From assembly GCA_012932295.1 (NCBI GenBank), contig JAAONU010000019.1:29675913-29739912 (forward strand): DNA of 64,000 nt, read 5' to 3'. A program made the position numbers and the translations under genes. How positions within the stretch are numbered: position 1 is the first letter of the stretch; every line of letters starts with the position of its first letter. The stretch is from Cyclina sinensis. Taxonomy: Eukaryota; Mollusca; Bivalvia; Venerida; Veneridae. This document shows, in pieces, positions 1 through 15,000 of this stretch. The notes beneath the pieces were generated by a model. It saw only the letters and a list, made by a program, of their open reading frames with translations, was not told the DNA's origin and searched no databases.

Positions 1-56
1 GTAGAGATGCAGGACTGAGATGACTTCTTTGTCATGGTGCATGATGAGCTATCACA
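1..56 (-). CDS. GGNBP2: GGNBP2 probable coding exon 9 (cut by window edge)
   Basis: A strong acceptor (pyrimidine-rich TTTTCTGTTGTGTTACAG) ends at 57 on the minus strand. From there the phase-0 frame stays open to the edge and reads CDSSSCTMTKKSSQSCIS. Vertebrate GGNBP2 has a comparable Ser/Cys-rich, low-complexity segment after the basic region. Weakly conserved, so it rests mostly on the splice site and open frame. Confidence 0.5.
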
Positions 57-3000
57 CTGTAACACAACAGAAAATCACTGAACTGGTTAAGACATCTCTT
101 TTTTTTAAAGTTAAGAAGGTAAGAAAAATAATTCAAAGGAAGATTTATTTGAATTTCTATGAAAACTCTATGAAGGTCAAGCATTAAGCTGTTTGTGTTA
201 GGCCAAAACAAAATAATATTGTGGTTCCGGTAACCCGACCGACCCTATCATTTTGGCCCCGACCCTGAATTATTTTATGGCATTTCCTGCATCATCGGCC
301 GAATCGACTATTTTCCCGTGTACGGTACGGAACGGTGCCATATCAGCATAAAGTAATTTCACGAATGTATAGTTCTTACGATCGTCGCTAGCAAAACAAT
401 TTTCGAGGAAAAAAACATGGAAATGTTCGACAGTGACTGTTCTGGCAATTACATTTGTCAAGTGTTGGCACATGGACAGAAAGAATGTGATGAAAACTGT
501 GCCGCATCATCGCCTTATCAGCGAGGTGTTTTCTGAGGTGCATGACTACCTAAGACAAGTCGCCCTTATGGCAAACAGTAATGAGTAAAATACTGTACCA
601 ACACTTAAAAAATTAATCCATTTAAAACGCCCAAAACTCCCTGACTTTGCCTTTATGAAGCATCAAAGCGATATCAACTTCGCCGAAAACGTTTCATCTG
701 CCGACGTCAATAACTTGCTAAGCTCCGGTTATGGGCGGAGCTTATACTCGGAAACGGCATCAATACATACTACCTTCGAAGCATTGGCCAATCAGAGCGC
801 AGTTAACTACTTTCATTTATTTAATCCTGTGTGTTGACACTCGATACGCAATTAACACAGTTAGCCCTCAACAGGTGTTGAATTGGGTCAATAATGTAAC
901 TTGATGTACACCGAGTAAAAAACTGTTGTGTACAACGGACTCTACAAATCTTAAAAGTCAAGCAAACTATGTCTTAACAAATTAATTGAATGTTTAATTT
1001 TAAAGGCAAAGGGTTAAACATCAATGCTTTACCACTGTGATTCTAGCCTTTGAAACAGTGTAAGAAAATGGCAAAAATACTTTTTGGTATTTTTGTTTTA
1101 ATTCTCGGATTTATTTGTAGAATTTTATTTTATAAGAAAAACTCCAGTAGATTTAAGACAAGCTTAACAAATTGAAGGACACCAATTCCAGCAAACATTT
1201 AGTTCATTAAACATGAAGCAGCGAATAAAAATCTCGGATAAATTCTGTCTGTCATATATTTCCGCGACCCCGACGTATTTTAGTATTTGTAGAAAACAGT
1301 GTCTTGGAGACTCTTTATACGGCAAATTCACAACATTCAATTGATTGATTAAGATAAATGGTATTGATTTGATTATAAGTACCTGTTTTTCATTTAAAAA
1401 GTTCTTTTTCTCTGAGACTTGAATAGTTCTGTTGTGGTTAGAAAGCAACAGTTAAAATGAATCAACATAATTTACATCTGAAAATTGTAAATTTTTCAAA
1501 CTGTTTGTAATTTTGTTCAAAAAAAATTCTGGTTAAACTGGAAACACATCCCAGACTTTTCACAAAAAAGCTACTGAATTTGATGCCACAGATACATAAG
1601 TTTTTAATAGTTAGTTGAATAAAAATCACTCCACATATTTGCTGTCTGTCATTGTCATTCACAAATGGAACTGGCACTGCCAGCGCTAACTTCTCCCAGG
1701 AGTCTTCTGACTTCTCCCAAATCTTGCCTTAGGGAGAAGGTCACTTCTACTAAAATTTTGACCCTAGCGAAAGCCCTGCATTTTTATCTGAATATCTGGA
1801 ACTGCTTAGTTGCTTTGTTTTCATTTTGAGATTAAAATCATTCATTTGTGACTGTCTTTTTATTCTAGCGAACATGTTTAATACTGTCAGATTTTTCTGT
1901 GTTCTGGTGTAACAATTAATATAATGTATGTGAGTGGTATCCTGTTCATCTATTCATATTTAATAGATGTCCAGTTTTAGCCGAAATAAAATATTTTTAA
2001 AAAATAAAATATTTTTCCTACCTACCTACCCTATTTTTTTTCAGCATGTTACCAGAACCACATTATTATTTTTTTTTGGCCTTATAAAGAAGTACAGAAT
2101 CTTGCCACATCAAACACTTCACAGAGTTCCAAATAATCTTTTGACCCTGGGGGTTAAAAAATACCCCCTCTTTTTCAAGTGTTGGGGTCAATGGAGATAT
2201 CTAATCTAGGTGATAGGGTAAATTACAAAACTTAATATCTAATGAATGATATGCCATTACTGACTCAATTACATTTTAAATAATTAGCTTTTAACCTTTT
2301 CACATACATTTCATCCACACTTTGTGGTCAGACTCAATTATCCACAACCATGGAAAAGCCTTTTGCCAATTTTCCAATGTTTGTTGGTTAACATTAACAT
2401 GAGCTCTTTTTGATTTAAAATATATAGAGCTGACAATGTCATAGATGATGTGGCTTACCAATGATGGCAGTACCATTTTTGTTTGAAAGAAATTTTCTAC
2501 TTTTCCTTGTATACAGTTTAACAAGCAATGACAGTCTATTTTTGATACAAAAAATTCCAAAACGCTTGATATTATAAAGCAAAATCAATCAAGTGCCAAC
2601 TTGATACAGCTGTCACTTTAGACAGGTTTGCGGTTTTAAAAAATAGATGAGCAATTTAAGAAGACTATTGGTCAGAAAATAATACAGATACCCATTCATT
2701 TCATAAACGGAAGTTATGATCAGCTGTGTATCAACTAACAATACCAAAACGATAAGAATTTTTAGTTCTTGCATAATTCAAAAAGAGCCTGCGTAACATA
2801 TGCATCAGATTGATAGCCCTATGCATTTCTAGATAATTTTGAATCATAAAGTATGCCGATAGGCACATTATCTGGAACTCTGACTTCATTATAATTAACA
2901 TGAAGAAACTGCAAGAGACATATGTAACACAAGCATAACATTTCAGGGCATTTTTTGTCAAAATTGTCAAGGGGCCTGGGCCTGTTCATTTTGTGAAAAA

Positions 3001-6000
3001 AAAAGCGCGATATGTCATGAAATTGCGAAAAAATGATGTGCAAGTGATGCCATTTCACGACATATTGAACGCTTGATTATAATTTTTGCTAATTCTGTTT
3101 TGAGTCGGTACTTTAACCCAGTAAACATGCGCACATACCATTTAACATGATTAAAACTATTTACCTGTTTGCAATTGGCGAAAATCAAGTTTAACCGGAA
3201 GGTAAAACAACGAAGTCCCCAATATTTTGTGAAATATATTTTGAAATTGTGAATTTTTTTCTGCCGCTGTGTGAAAAAAAGTGCATTTTGAATTGTTATA
3301 GAAGGAAAAAATGCCCTGCATTTACTACTCACATTATTACAATGATCATCATCATCTTCCTCTTCCTCTAGCACATGATTTTCTTTCTCATGTAGCTGAC
3401 CCGACTTTGCCTTCTTTTTCTTCTTCCGTTGACGTTTCTTCTCTTGCCTCTGTTCACGGGCCCGCTCTTCCTCCAATAGCTCCTCACACATCAACTCTAG
3501 GTTAGACACTCCCTGCTTTCGTTCCAGAGCCATCTGTACACAGAAAACAAACATTTTACATGCCATCAAAATAAATTCCTGTGTATTTAGGAAATTTACA
3601 ATTTAGTAAATGTGATTCAGCTATAATACTGCAGTTATACAGACATAACAAGAGCTCCGTGGAGCGCCGCAAACGCTCGTCTGTTTTACATGTCGACAAT
3701 GGGGGCTATAGTTATGGTTTTGTGCACTACTCCTGAAGGCGGTCTATGTACCTCTGACGTTTCATGTCAAGATTTTGATATTGTTCATATTGATACCTTT
3801 GATTATTCAACTAAATATGCAATTTTAAACAAGAGGGTCATGATGGCCCTGGATTGCTCACCTGATTACTTTGGCTGCAGGTTTGCTGTTTTAATTGAAA
3901 ATATATAAGTGCCTACAAACCAAATATGTAAAATATCAGTCAATATATCTATTGTAAGCTATGGTGACCATGAGCCAAAGGCTCAGGTGAGCTGAAAATG
4001 TATGGTTAAGGCATTTAAAATTCTTGTCAGTTTGTCTGTAATTATTCATTACCTCAAAACTTTGTTTAAGCGCATCCACCCCAAGGAAGAACAGTATCTG
4101 CCAAGTCTGGTCCTCTGCCTTCAGCTTCTGCCATATCTTATGTAACCTCTCATACGTGTGAATGCCAAGACATGTGAGAACTTCTTCCTGGGCAATGTCT
4201 AATGTCTTTGCATGCCTGTCTCTTCTACCATTGCTGGAAGTAAAAATATATCTACTGAATGGCAAAGTTATGCAGATTACAACCTTTTTTTCTTCTTTAG
4301 ATTTCTTGACTGAGTCACTCAGCTTCTTTCAGGGTTTTGTGTCAAAGGTAGCAGTACCTTAAAGAAAGGTACCATAGCTTTATGTCAAAGGTGGCAGAAC
4401 CTTAAAGAAAGGTACCATAGCTTTATGTCAAAGATGGCAGAACCTTAAAGAAAGGTACCATAGCTTTGTGTCGAAACAGACAATGAGAGGAATTTTATGA
4501 AAGTATGACACACAAATGTACTAATATACCAGTTTAAATATCTGGTATCCATGTATTGTTGAGTAATAAAATAGATCTGCATTCTCTGTTTTACAGAGTA
4601 CAACCTAAAGTTAAAGTCAAGTACTTTGGACTGTTAAACAGCAGTTGAAACTTTGTACTGAGACCACACAAAGTCACGGAAAGCTGAAATCATTGTTGCT
4701 AAATATTGGTTTCTTTTTTCAGACTGACTAATGGACACTTTTCAACATCGATCTAAATCAAGAATACATGTAAAAATCACTCTGAAATTTGTAATTGGTA
4801 GAGGTGTAACGATCTGCCCTGTCCTCGATGTACGCATCGGAATAAAAATATAACTTATATCAATATATCGCAATGCAATACATATTTCACCTCCTGATGC
4901 ATCGATATGGCGGACAAATATCGCAATACACTAACAATATCTTCCAGGAAAATAAAAACAAATATATTTTTGAAAGACAGAAGAAAAACTTTTAGCTCGG
5001 ATAAAAACAATGAACAAGCACGATTATTACATATCCTTGTCATCTTGTTTCCGGTTTCGGGTAGACCATGTCCGCAGTAATATTACCAAGTTTAAACAAG
5101 AGCCATGTTACACATGGTTAATCCCCCCGCCGGGAAGAAGCTACCTGAAGGTTGTACTTTCAAACACTCAATGTAATAATGTTTGAAGAAAATCCCCAAA
5201 AAAATAGGAAGGTAGAGTTATTGTTCTTGCAAACTGCACTTCCTACCAATGTGCTATGTGAGTGTATTAAGTTTGAAGAAAATCGCTCAAGCCCTTTTTT
5301 GAGTTATGCTTCGCACAAAGTTTTTCAATTAAATCTGAAAAAGGGGAATAATTCTAAAAGTAGGCAAGGTAGAGTTATTATTCTTACACACTGCACCTCC
5401 TCCAAATGTGCTCTTTCAGTATATGAAGTTTGATGAAAATCACTCAAGTCTTTTTGGAGTTATGCTCTGGACAAAACTGGAATGGACTCACGCACGGACG
5501 GACAGAGACCGTTTCTAATATCCCCTCCTCCTTACGCGGGGATAATAAGTTCAAGAATTCAAGAATTAGATAAACATGTATATGCTTGGATTTTTAAAAT
5601 GTAAACAAGTAAATCTGATAAAGGGGAATAACTCTAAAAAATAGGCAAGGTAGAGTTATTGGACTTGCACACTGCACTACCTACCAATGTGCTCTGTCAG
5701 TGTATGAAGTTTGAATAAAATCCCTCAAGTAGTTTTAGAGTAATGCTCTGGACAAAATTTATCAAGTAATTCTGATAAAGGGGAATAACTCTAAAAATAG
5801 GCAAGGTAGAGTTATTGGACTTGCACACTGCACTACCTACCAATGTGCTCTGTCAGTGTATGAAGTTTGAATAAAAACCCTCAAGTAGTTTTAGAGTTAT
5901 GCTCTGGACAAAATTTATCAAGTAAATCTGATAAAGCAGAATAACTCTGAAAAAAGGCAAGGTAGAGTTATTGGACTTGCACACTGCACTACCTACCAAT

Positions 6001-9000
6001 GTGCTCTGTCAGTGTATGAAGTTTGAATAAAATCCCTCAAGTAGTTTTGGAGTTATGCTCCGGACAAAATTGTTTTGGACGGACGCACGGACTTTGGCGG
6101 GGGGATAATTAATTTCATATGAATGGGCTGGTGTTCTTTGAAATTTTATATAAAAAAAATAATTAGATATTTATACATTTTCAAGAAAATACAACTTACA
6201 AACATGAATTTGTAAATTTAGTCGTACTTGAAGTCGGATTAAAGTAGTAACGATATCAATATGCCCATGTGATATTCCTTACTTATTTATTCTTTCATTT
6301 CCATTGACATCATTTTCCCGTAAAAAAACATGTCAACTGCAAAATATCTAGAAGAAGGGGAAACTTTAGTTTAAAGAGTGAAACTGATAAACTGTTTTTT
6401 TTTCACAGTTGTTGTTGTTAAACACTTGTTATTATGTTGTTGTCTTTTTTTTTTTTCACAAGAAATATCTTTAGTGGTGTATTGTTACTACTGTACGACT
6501 GAAATTGTTAAACTGTCATATTTACAGTAGTAGACTTTGGACTTAAGTGTTAGAATAGTAGATACTTTCTGTTATGGTATAATTAAAAATGCCTTTAATC
6601 CTTAAGTAATCAGTAAAGTAAATTGTTGAAAGATCAAAATTGAAAACCAAGTTCTAATAATAACAAGTTGAAGAGTTTATTGTTTTGTTATTTTAATAGT
6701 TTCATATCATTTTCGTAGTTATGCTGTAAACAAATGACCAAGTTTTTTATATAGATAAAGTCTGAAAGTCAGTATCGTGATACGTATCGTATCGCAACAT
6801 AAGAATCGCAGTATGCATTGCATTTCATCAAAGTCTGCAATACATATCGTGAATTGCATTGTTTGGAAATACAAGTATCGTGACATGTATCGTGACAGAA
6901 AAAAATGGCAATGCACAGCCCTAGTAATAGGTTAAAATAGTATTTTAGTTGACAGATAAAACTATAAAATCCCTATTTTCAGCATCAATTCCAACTGTCC
7001 TGATATTCCGCTCAAATTCAAATAAAATTAATCAAGAACAAGAGGGCCATGATGGCCCTGGATCGCTCACCTGAGTACTTTGGCTGTAGGTTTGCTGTTA
7101 AGCAGTATTTCATTTTTTAATTGAAAATATGTAAGTGCCTACAAACCAAATATGTAAAATATCAGTCAATAAATAAAGGCTCTATGACAGAAAGTAGAAA
7201 TATCTAGTATAAGCTATGGTGACCTTGACCTTGACCCAGTGACCTCAAACCCTACCCATGGGTAGAGGTCCATGCAAGGAACCTCTATACTGAATATCAA
7301 AGATATTGGTCTATAAATGAAGGCTCTATGAGGTACAGTAGATAAATCTACTTTTAGCCTCCGTGACCTTTAACCTTATCCAATAATTTGAAAAAGCTTG
7401 ATAAAGCTTGCTTCATGCCAAATTTTAAAATTCTAGGTCTTGTGGTTTCAGACAAGAAGATTTTTTAAGATTTTCTTCTATATTGTTATTTAAAACTTGT
7501 GACCCCTTGGGCGTGGCCAATAGTGACCCCAGGGACATTTTTCTAACAAACTTGGTAGAGGTCCACTAGACAATGCTACACACCAAATATCTAAGCTCTT
7601 TAACTTACGGTTTCTGATTTTTTTAGATTTTCTTATATCACTCTATGTAAAACTAGTGGCCCCTGGGGCGGGGCCATTTTTGACCCAGAGGCCAGGATTT
7701 GAACAAAGTTGGAAGAGGTCCACTAGACAATGCTACACACCAAATATCTAAGCTCTATAACTTAAGGTTTCTGATAAGAAGATTTTTTAAAGATTTTCCT
7801 ATATAACTATATGTAAAACAAGTGACCCCCGGGGCGGGGCCATTTTTGACCCAGAGGCCAGGATTTGAACAAACTTGGTAGAGGTCCACTAGACAATGCT
7901 ACATACATTCTCTGACAAGAAGATTTTTTAAGATTTTCCTATATCACTCTATGTAAAACTAGTGGCTCCTGGGGCGGTGTCATTTTTGAATCAGAGGCCA
8001 GGATTTGAACAAACTTGGTAGAGGTCCACAAGACAATGTTACACACCAAATATTTAAGCTCTATAACTTACAGTGTCTGACAAGAAGATTTTTTTAAGAT
8101 TTTCCTATATAACTATATGTAAAACAAGTGACCCCCGGGGCGGGGCCATTTTTGACCCAGAGGCCAGGATTTGAACAAACTTGGTAGAGGTCCACTAGAC
8201 AATGCTACATACCAAATAACTTAACTCTAGGCCTTGTGGTTTCTGACAAGAAGATTTTCAAGTTTTCCCTATATAACTCTATGTAAAATCAACTGACCCC
8301 TGGGGTGGGGTCAGTTTTGTACCAAGGGACATAATTTGAACAAACTTGGTAGAGGTCCACCAGATGATGCTTCATACCAAATATCAAAGCTCCAGGCCTT
8401 GTGGTTTCGGAGAAGAAGATTTTTAAAGATCCAACTTATAAAATCTATTTTTAGCTCCAGTGAACCAGAAATGCAATGGACCAGAACCATTTGAACAATC
8501 TTGGTAGAGCTTCATGCAAGGAACATCCCAGGTAAGTTTCATTAAATTTGCCCCATTGGTTTCAGAGGAGATGTCGTTTGAATGAAAAGTTGACGACGGA
8601 CGGACGACGGACAAAGACCGATCAGAAAAGCTCACCCTGAGCACTTTGTGCTCAGGTGAGCTAAAAAGTCTTGACTCTCCATATATAAAACACAATGATT
8701 TTCAACATCAGAAAAAATTTGGACCAATTTCAGCCTATGGTTACACCTGTTTTCTCAGTTTTCACACAACCAATGTCAGTATTTGTTACTCGTTCAGGTT
8801 CACTGTTTGAAAACAAGCTGGAGGAACTGAAGTCAGTAACATAGTCTGAGTAATGAGTTGCTTAATTCAGGTTGGACTGTATACATTCTGAGAATTATAC
8901 TCAACAACTGGGACAACAAAAACAAGTTATAGAGCCACTTAGTAACAGATTGTTTTCAAAGAATAATGTCTATTCAAATGGCAGCTGCATATAAATCAAA

Positions 9001-12000
9001 TTTTATTTTCTTCACTACCCAACTCAGAAAAGTGATATTATATACCATTTGCACATACCTGCCAATAATTTCTGGCTCTGCCCTACCAATAAGATGAGCT
9101 ATAAAGTCTGTATCACAAAGCATATGTATGTGCCGCTCTTGTGGGCAGCACCTCAGTCCCTCGTACAGTGCAGGACAATATCCTTTCTCCTTTGCACTGT
9201 CAATATCACCCACTAGAATACTGTATGCACGCAAAACTTTGGACTTACATTCAGAACAAAACCTGAAATGGATATTAGTATGACTACATAAAACTTACAT
9301 AACAAAAAATTATATGTCTATTGCAGAAGTGTTATATATAAATATTACCTAAGCTTTTCTTGGCTAGCTTTGATGAAAAAATAAAAAAAATAATTGCAAG
9401 ACCCGGAATGAAATCTGACACTAACTGGGTATCATTTGGTATCAATTCTCATTTTAAAAGTTCATGATTTTTTGTATCTAAAATTATAAAATTTTCTTTT
9501 TATGAGCCTTAATCTATCTGTTTGCTGACTAACATAAGCTATCATTTGTAACATAAATGTACATGTAATTTATTTTTTTAGACACCTTTGTAAAAAAGCA
9601 TTAATTTATAAAATTGCAGAAACATCTGAATTTATATCACTTGTTCTTTAGGTTGTGTCACAATTTCACACATACTCAAAGTAAGAGCACCATCTATGTG
9701 ATTTTTTTTTCTTGAAGATAAAAACATTTGAAAAATAGAAAAATTTGTCCAGAGGACATATAAGACCCTAGGGGGTCAGTTCCAAAGGCAAGGGGTGGGG
9801 TGTAGTTTGTCAAGGTATCTGTAAATTAAATGAAGGGCGATCAGTTATCACGTGTCCCCTGATGATAGCCAATTAAACAGTAGTTTTAAGAGGTGATTGG
9901 ACAGTTTGTTGGCTAAAATGCATTTTTTATTCAAGGGCCGTAACTCAGCCAAAAATCATTCAACCAAAAAACCTGTATGACATGCACAAGTACTTGAGGT
10001 ACAGAACAATCCTGTAACATTGATGATTTCATTTAAACTGCTTCAGTAGTATAAGAGAAGTAGTCCAGACAAACTTTAAAAATAAAAATCATTAAAGGGC
10101 CATAACTCTTGGAAAAATCATTGAACTGGAAAATGCTGATGATATGCACAACTAAACTTGGTACTGATCATTCCTGTAAAGTTTGGACGAAATTGCACCA
10201 TTAGTTTCTTAGAAGTAGTCCGGACAAATTTTGTGATGGACAGACAGATGGATGGACAGACAGACAGATGATGGGAAAGTGATCCCAATATGTCATGGCT
10301 ACTTTTAAGCCTGTCGCAGCTACTGTGAAGCCTGCAACACAAAATTCATTATTTGGCCAAAACGCCTTTTTCATTCAAGGGCCATAACTCAGCCAAAATC
10401 GTAGTGTTGGTCGAGTGCACAACACAAACTTTTTGGTAGCTATTTTGACTGAATTAGGGGCCATAACCCTGCCCTATCTGGGAGCAGGGAGATGAAAATC
10501 CCCAGGTGTGCAACTTTACTTGCTGATCTATATCCCTGTTTAGTTTCATGACCCCAAGTGTAAAAGTGTTGGCTGAGTGCAATAAAAACTTTCAGACCCA
10601 TGGACAAGAGCAAATTTAAACCCACCCCTATTAGGGGCACAAAAAACAGTCATGCACCAATTAAGTGTGGACATTTTTGCTTTTAAACATGCAGTTAAGA
10701 ATTTTTAGCCAAACGTACAAACTGGTTTCATGAAATACGGGGAAAGAGGGGAGAAAACTGCTGAACAATGATGTTTCTTCAATAACTATACTAGTTAATA
10801 CCTGTGTTTCCTAAGGTAGTTTTCGAGGGTATCTAGCAAGCTATCGGCATCAACTAACACAACTTCTTCACGACATTCTTGAGACAAAAGATCCCATATA
10901 TCTATCCAACTCCTGCAAGAAATGTAAGGCACAAATGCTTCAGCTTTTGGAAATTTAATTCTTACATTCATCTGGCAGGTGAACTTTTAACTTTTGAAAG
11001 TTGTGGATTTGGTTACATTGATTAATTTATGTATAAAATAACAGTGAATACAACTGAGTGTATTTAAAATATGGTAGATAAGTAAACATGACCGCATCTG
11101 AACATCAAGAAGCAAGGTTCATCTGGCAACAACTTTGTATACTTTTGATAGATTTCACAGTGACATAGTTTGTGTGTTATAAACTCTGCCAAAAAAAACT
11201 GTCATATTCAATATCCAGTCATGAATAAGGTAGAGCTTTAACATATTTTCAGGAATTAATAACCAGTTCATGCAGAGCAACATTAAAAATGAGGTATGAA
11301 ATCAAAGAAAAGATAACAAGAATGTAAGCTTCCATTATAATAACAATTTATAATTTCTGTTGAGTTTTATTCCTTAAATCTCTATGGACCCACATTGATC
11401 CTACCTTGAACAACTTATCAAATTAAGAGTTTATTACATCAGAAAAGATCTTATTTCCACACCTACCCTGTAGTTTTAGTTTTATGTGTCTCAAGTGAAT
11501 GTAGATTACATCTCTTGTTCTTCTTACTTTTTGGAATAGCATCTACCATAGTTGACAACTTTGCCCTGAAACACAATCACACATGTAGACATATATGGTA
11601 AATATCAGATATTGCAGTGAATCCCTCCTCAACATTGATATTGGGAAAAGACCATCTTAAGATCGCACTAAAGCTTTTGAAAAAGATCTGAAAAAGGTTA
11701 GTATACAAGATGTTAAGTTGGAAAAGGGAATGTCCAACTGCAAAACCGGTTGTTATTTTTTTTATAGACCTGCAGGGCTTCTTTGCATCATTTTGGGAAT
11801 ATGACTCATAACCTTGATATTGGGAATTTCATACCAAATTGTCAAACTTGTAAATTGTTCTGCATTTATTCAATTTTCAACTCTAACTTGTATTCATTTT
11901 TTTATGTTCTTGAATTGTTTTGGCAGATAAGAGTAGGAGGCTAGCTTTTCCTATTAGTATTTTTCTTTTAGTATTTTCATGGCTTGCTATTGGGAATGTT

Positions 12001-15000
12001 TCATTTCTGATTGGGGAAAAAAGGATACATTATGCCACTGGGAATATGAAAGAATATTGGGTATAAAACTGGGCCAAAAAAGGCCCTAACCTGTCAAGCC
12101 TGGCAAGTTAAGAAACATAAAATTTAAAGAAAATTCACAGATTAGAACTAAAAAGATTAATTTTGCATATCAATGACCATTTCCACAGTTCAATTTCTGA
12201 CACAACAGATGCTTATGTTATTATTTAACACTTTTCCCCCCATCTTTATTTTTTTCATAAACACCAAAGATATACACAATTATTAATTTCTATCACTTTT
12301 AAATAAAAGCTGAAAACATCAGCTGTTTGTCAGACAAATGCATCCAATGAAAATACTTTGATATAAATATACATTTTTTTCACTTTTAATATCACTATAG
12401 CAATTTTTAACAGATGCCACTTAAATGCCATATAATTTCTTAAAAGAAAGAGTACCATTTCTTCTGCATTTAAACTGCAGTACAACAGAGCAGAGGTTTC
12501 AGAAACTTGTACGATCAAAAGGCTCACACAGCTTAAAAAAAAATCTTACCCATGAATGTAAAATAGAGAGTATAAGGCCCTGGGATCAAACAAATAGTTC
12601 CTATTAATTGACATAACAGCACTTTTGGTGATAATGAGAGGCTCCAGTGCAGGATGTTGTGATTCCACTAACTGGTTGAACAATCTTTCCACACTGAAAG
12701 AAACACATTCAGTATAAGATTCAACAAATTATAATCAAGTAAATCAACTATCTCTGACTGTAAAATCAAAGCTAAGAAGTAATTGTGTGAAACAAATGTT
12801 CCAATAAACTCGCCTTAAGATTTAAACAATTTTTTTTCTACATCACTCTACTAAAGCTGATGAAGACAATGAATCAGTAGAACCGATGGATGCTCCCCAA
12901 ATAAATGCCAATTCCAAAAGGGCTATTGTTTAATATGTATTTTTTTATAGTATGAAAAATAACAAAGGGCAATAACTCCTAAATTATGCAATTTTGCACG
13001 CTGCACTTCTCCTCATAGAGATCTATCTACCAATAAAGTTGACTGTGTCATGTTAATATCTCTTATACTTTGTGAGATATGCCCCGGACAAAAAATAAGT
13101 ATGAGAAATTTCAAAGGGCAATAACTCAAAAATTAATAAAGCAAGAGTTATGGTTCTTGTGTACTGCACTGCTCCTTAATGAGATCTAACTACCTATGAA
13201 GTTTGGTCTTGATACCTCTCATAATTTTTGTGTTATGCTCCGGACAAAATAATGATGGACGAATGGACGGACAAAGCAGCAACTATATGCTCGCCCTTCG
13301 GGGAGCATAAAAATCATAACAGTAATTGCACCACTGGCTTTTCTAGGTTTGTGTGTGTGTGTAAAAATATAAAACTAAATCATCTTAATGCAAAGTCATG
13401 TCATAAATGGTACAGCAGGGTGCCAGAGAATAGGGTAGGATGCATACATTGTATTTAAAGAGGCAGGGTGCTGCTCCCTGCTATTTTGTGCTACCAGGAC
13501 CACTGTGTAATTCTTCAGTAACATGTAAGAATTTTAGTTAAATACATTCCAGGGCTCTCACGAGGGGGCGAAATGGGCGAAATCTTCGCCCAATGCTCCC
13601 TGACTACGCCTTTATGAAACATCAAAGCGATATCAACTTTGCCGACGTCAATACTTTGCTCAGCCCCAGTTATGGGCAGAGCTTATAACTATTTGCTGTC
13701 TGTCATTGTAATTTACAAATAGGAATTGGCATTGCCAGTACTAACTTCTCCCAGGAGTCTTCCGACTTCTCCCAAATCTTGCCTTAGGGAGAAGTCACTT
13801 CTCCCAAAATTTTGACCCTAGCGAGAGCCCTGCATTCATATGCTTTGTGTTGACACCCTTTCCACTCTGTATGTGAAAGAATAATACACAAGATGCATTA
13901 CAATTACAACAATAGTAACTGATGACAGAACTACTACCTTCTCCTACAACCAACACAGGGCACAAGATGGGTCAGTAAGTTCATAATATCTTTACTGGTG
14001 ACCATCATAGCAACAGCTATCTCATCCTTTGATAAAGCACTGAACCTCTGGACAAATCGCTCCATATCTTTACACTTGATTCCGTTTACATGGTCGCAGT
14101 CTATACACTTGTCAGCAAACTGGACCACCATCTGAAAACAAAAGACATACGGCTCACTGATGGTTTTAAAATGCTAAGCTGTTTTAAACATCAGTTCAAT
14201 TCACTTTAAAGAAAACAATCATTTAATATACATGTATAATCTGAATGGTTTGATTCTGGAAGGTATAAACTGTTCAAAAATCAAATTTGTGTGTTGATTT
14301 GGATGTATTACCTCTGATGTCACTTTTACAGAGGATTTCATTGATGGCTAAGTTTGCTTGATTGTTTTCGTGTTAACATTTTCACACCCCACCCACCAAT
14401 TAGGAAAGATAGTACTGTAGACACTTCCAATTCAGGAATGTTTGCCACATTTTAATCCTTATACAATTATGTCTGCAAAAGAATATCATCAGCTTGAAAA
14501 TAACTGAACAAAGTTGATTTATCTGACTTCGGAACTTGAAACTTGCAAGCACCTAAACATGTTACTTTTTGATTGCAACAATTATGAGACACATAGGTGT
14601 CACTGTCAAAGCTTCTTAACTGTCAAGCATACTAGTGAAAGCATACCACTTTTGGCCAAAGTATACAACATCTATGCTTAAATAAACTATGTCAATACTC
14701 ATAATATATAATACTCATAATACATAGTAAAGTAAGCCCAAAAAAAAGGGCAAGACATGGGAATCAAACCTACGATCCCCTGGACCTAGTCATTACTAGC
14801 AATCCAATGAGCTAGCTGGCACTTGCCATGGTTCAACCAAACCACATGAGCTTGAAATTGTATTTTTGGTCATTCAAGAGTCAAAACTGTTAATCTTGCT
14901 TCTTTTTCTGTATATAAAAACACAAGGAATGAAATGCCACCTGCTCCACCCACTAAGAATTCAGGTCACATCAGTTAAATTGCTCCAAGTGCAGATATCT

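Noticed and set aside
3311..3505. Plus-strand frame rich in H, S, P and L
   Set aside because: It is the antisense of GGNBP2 exon 8, an effect of its Lys/Glu/Asp-rich coding strand.
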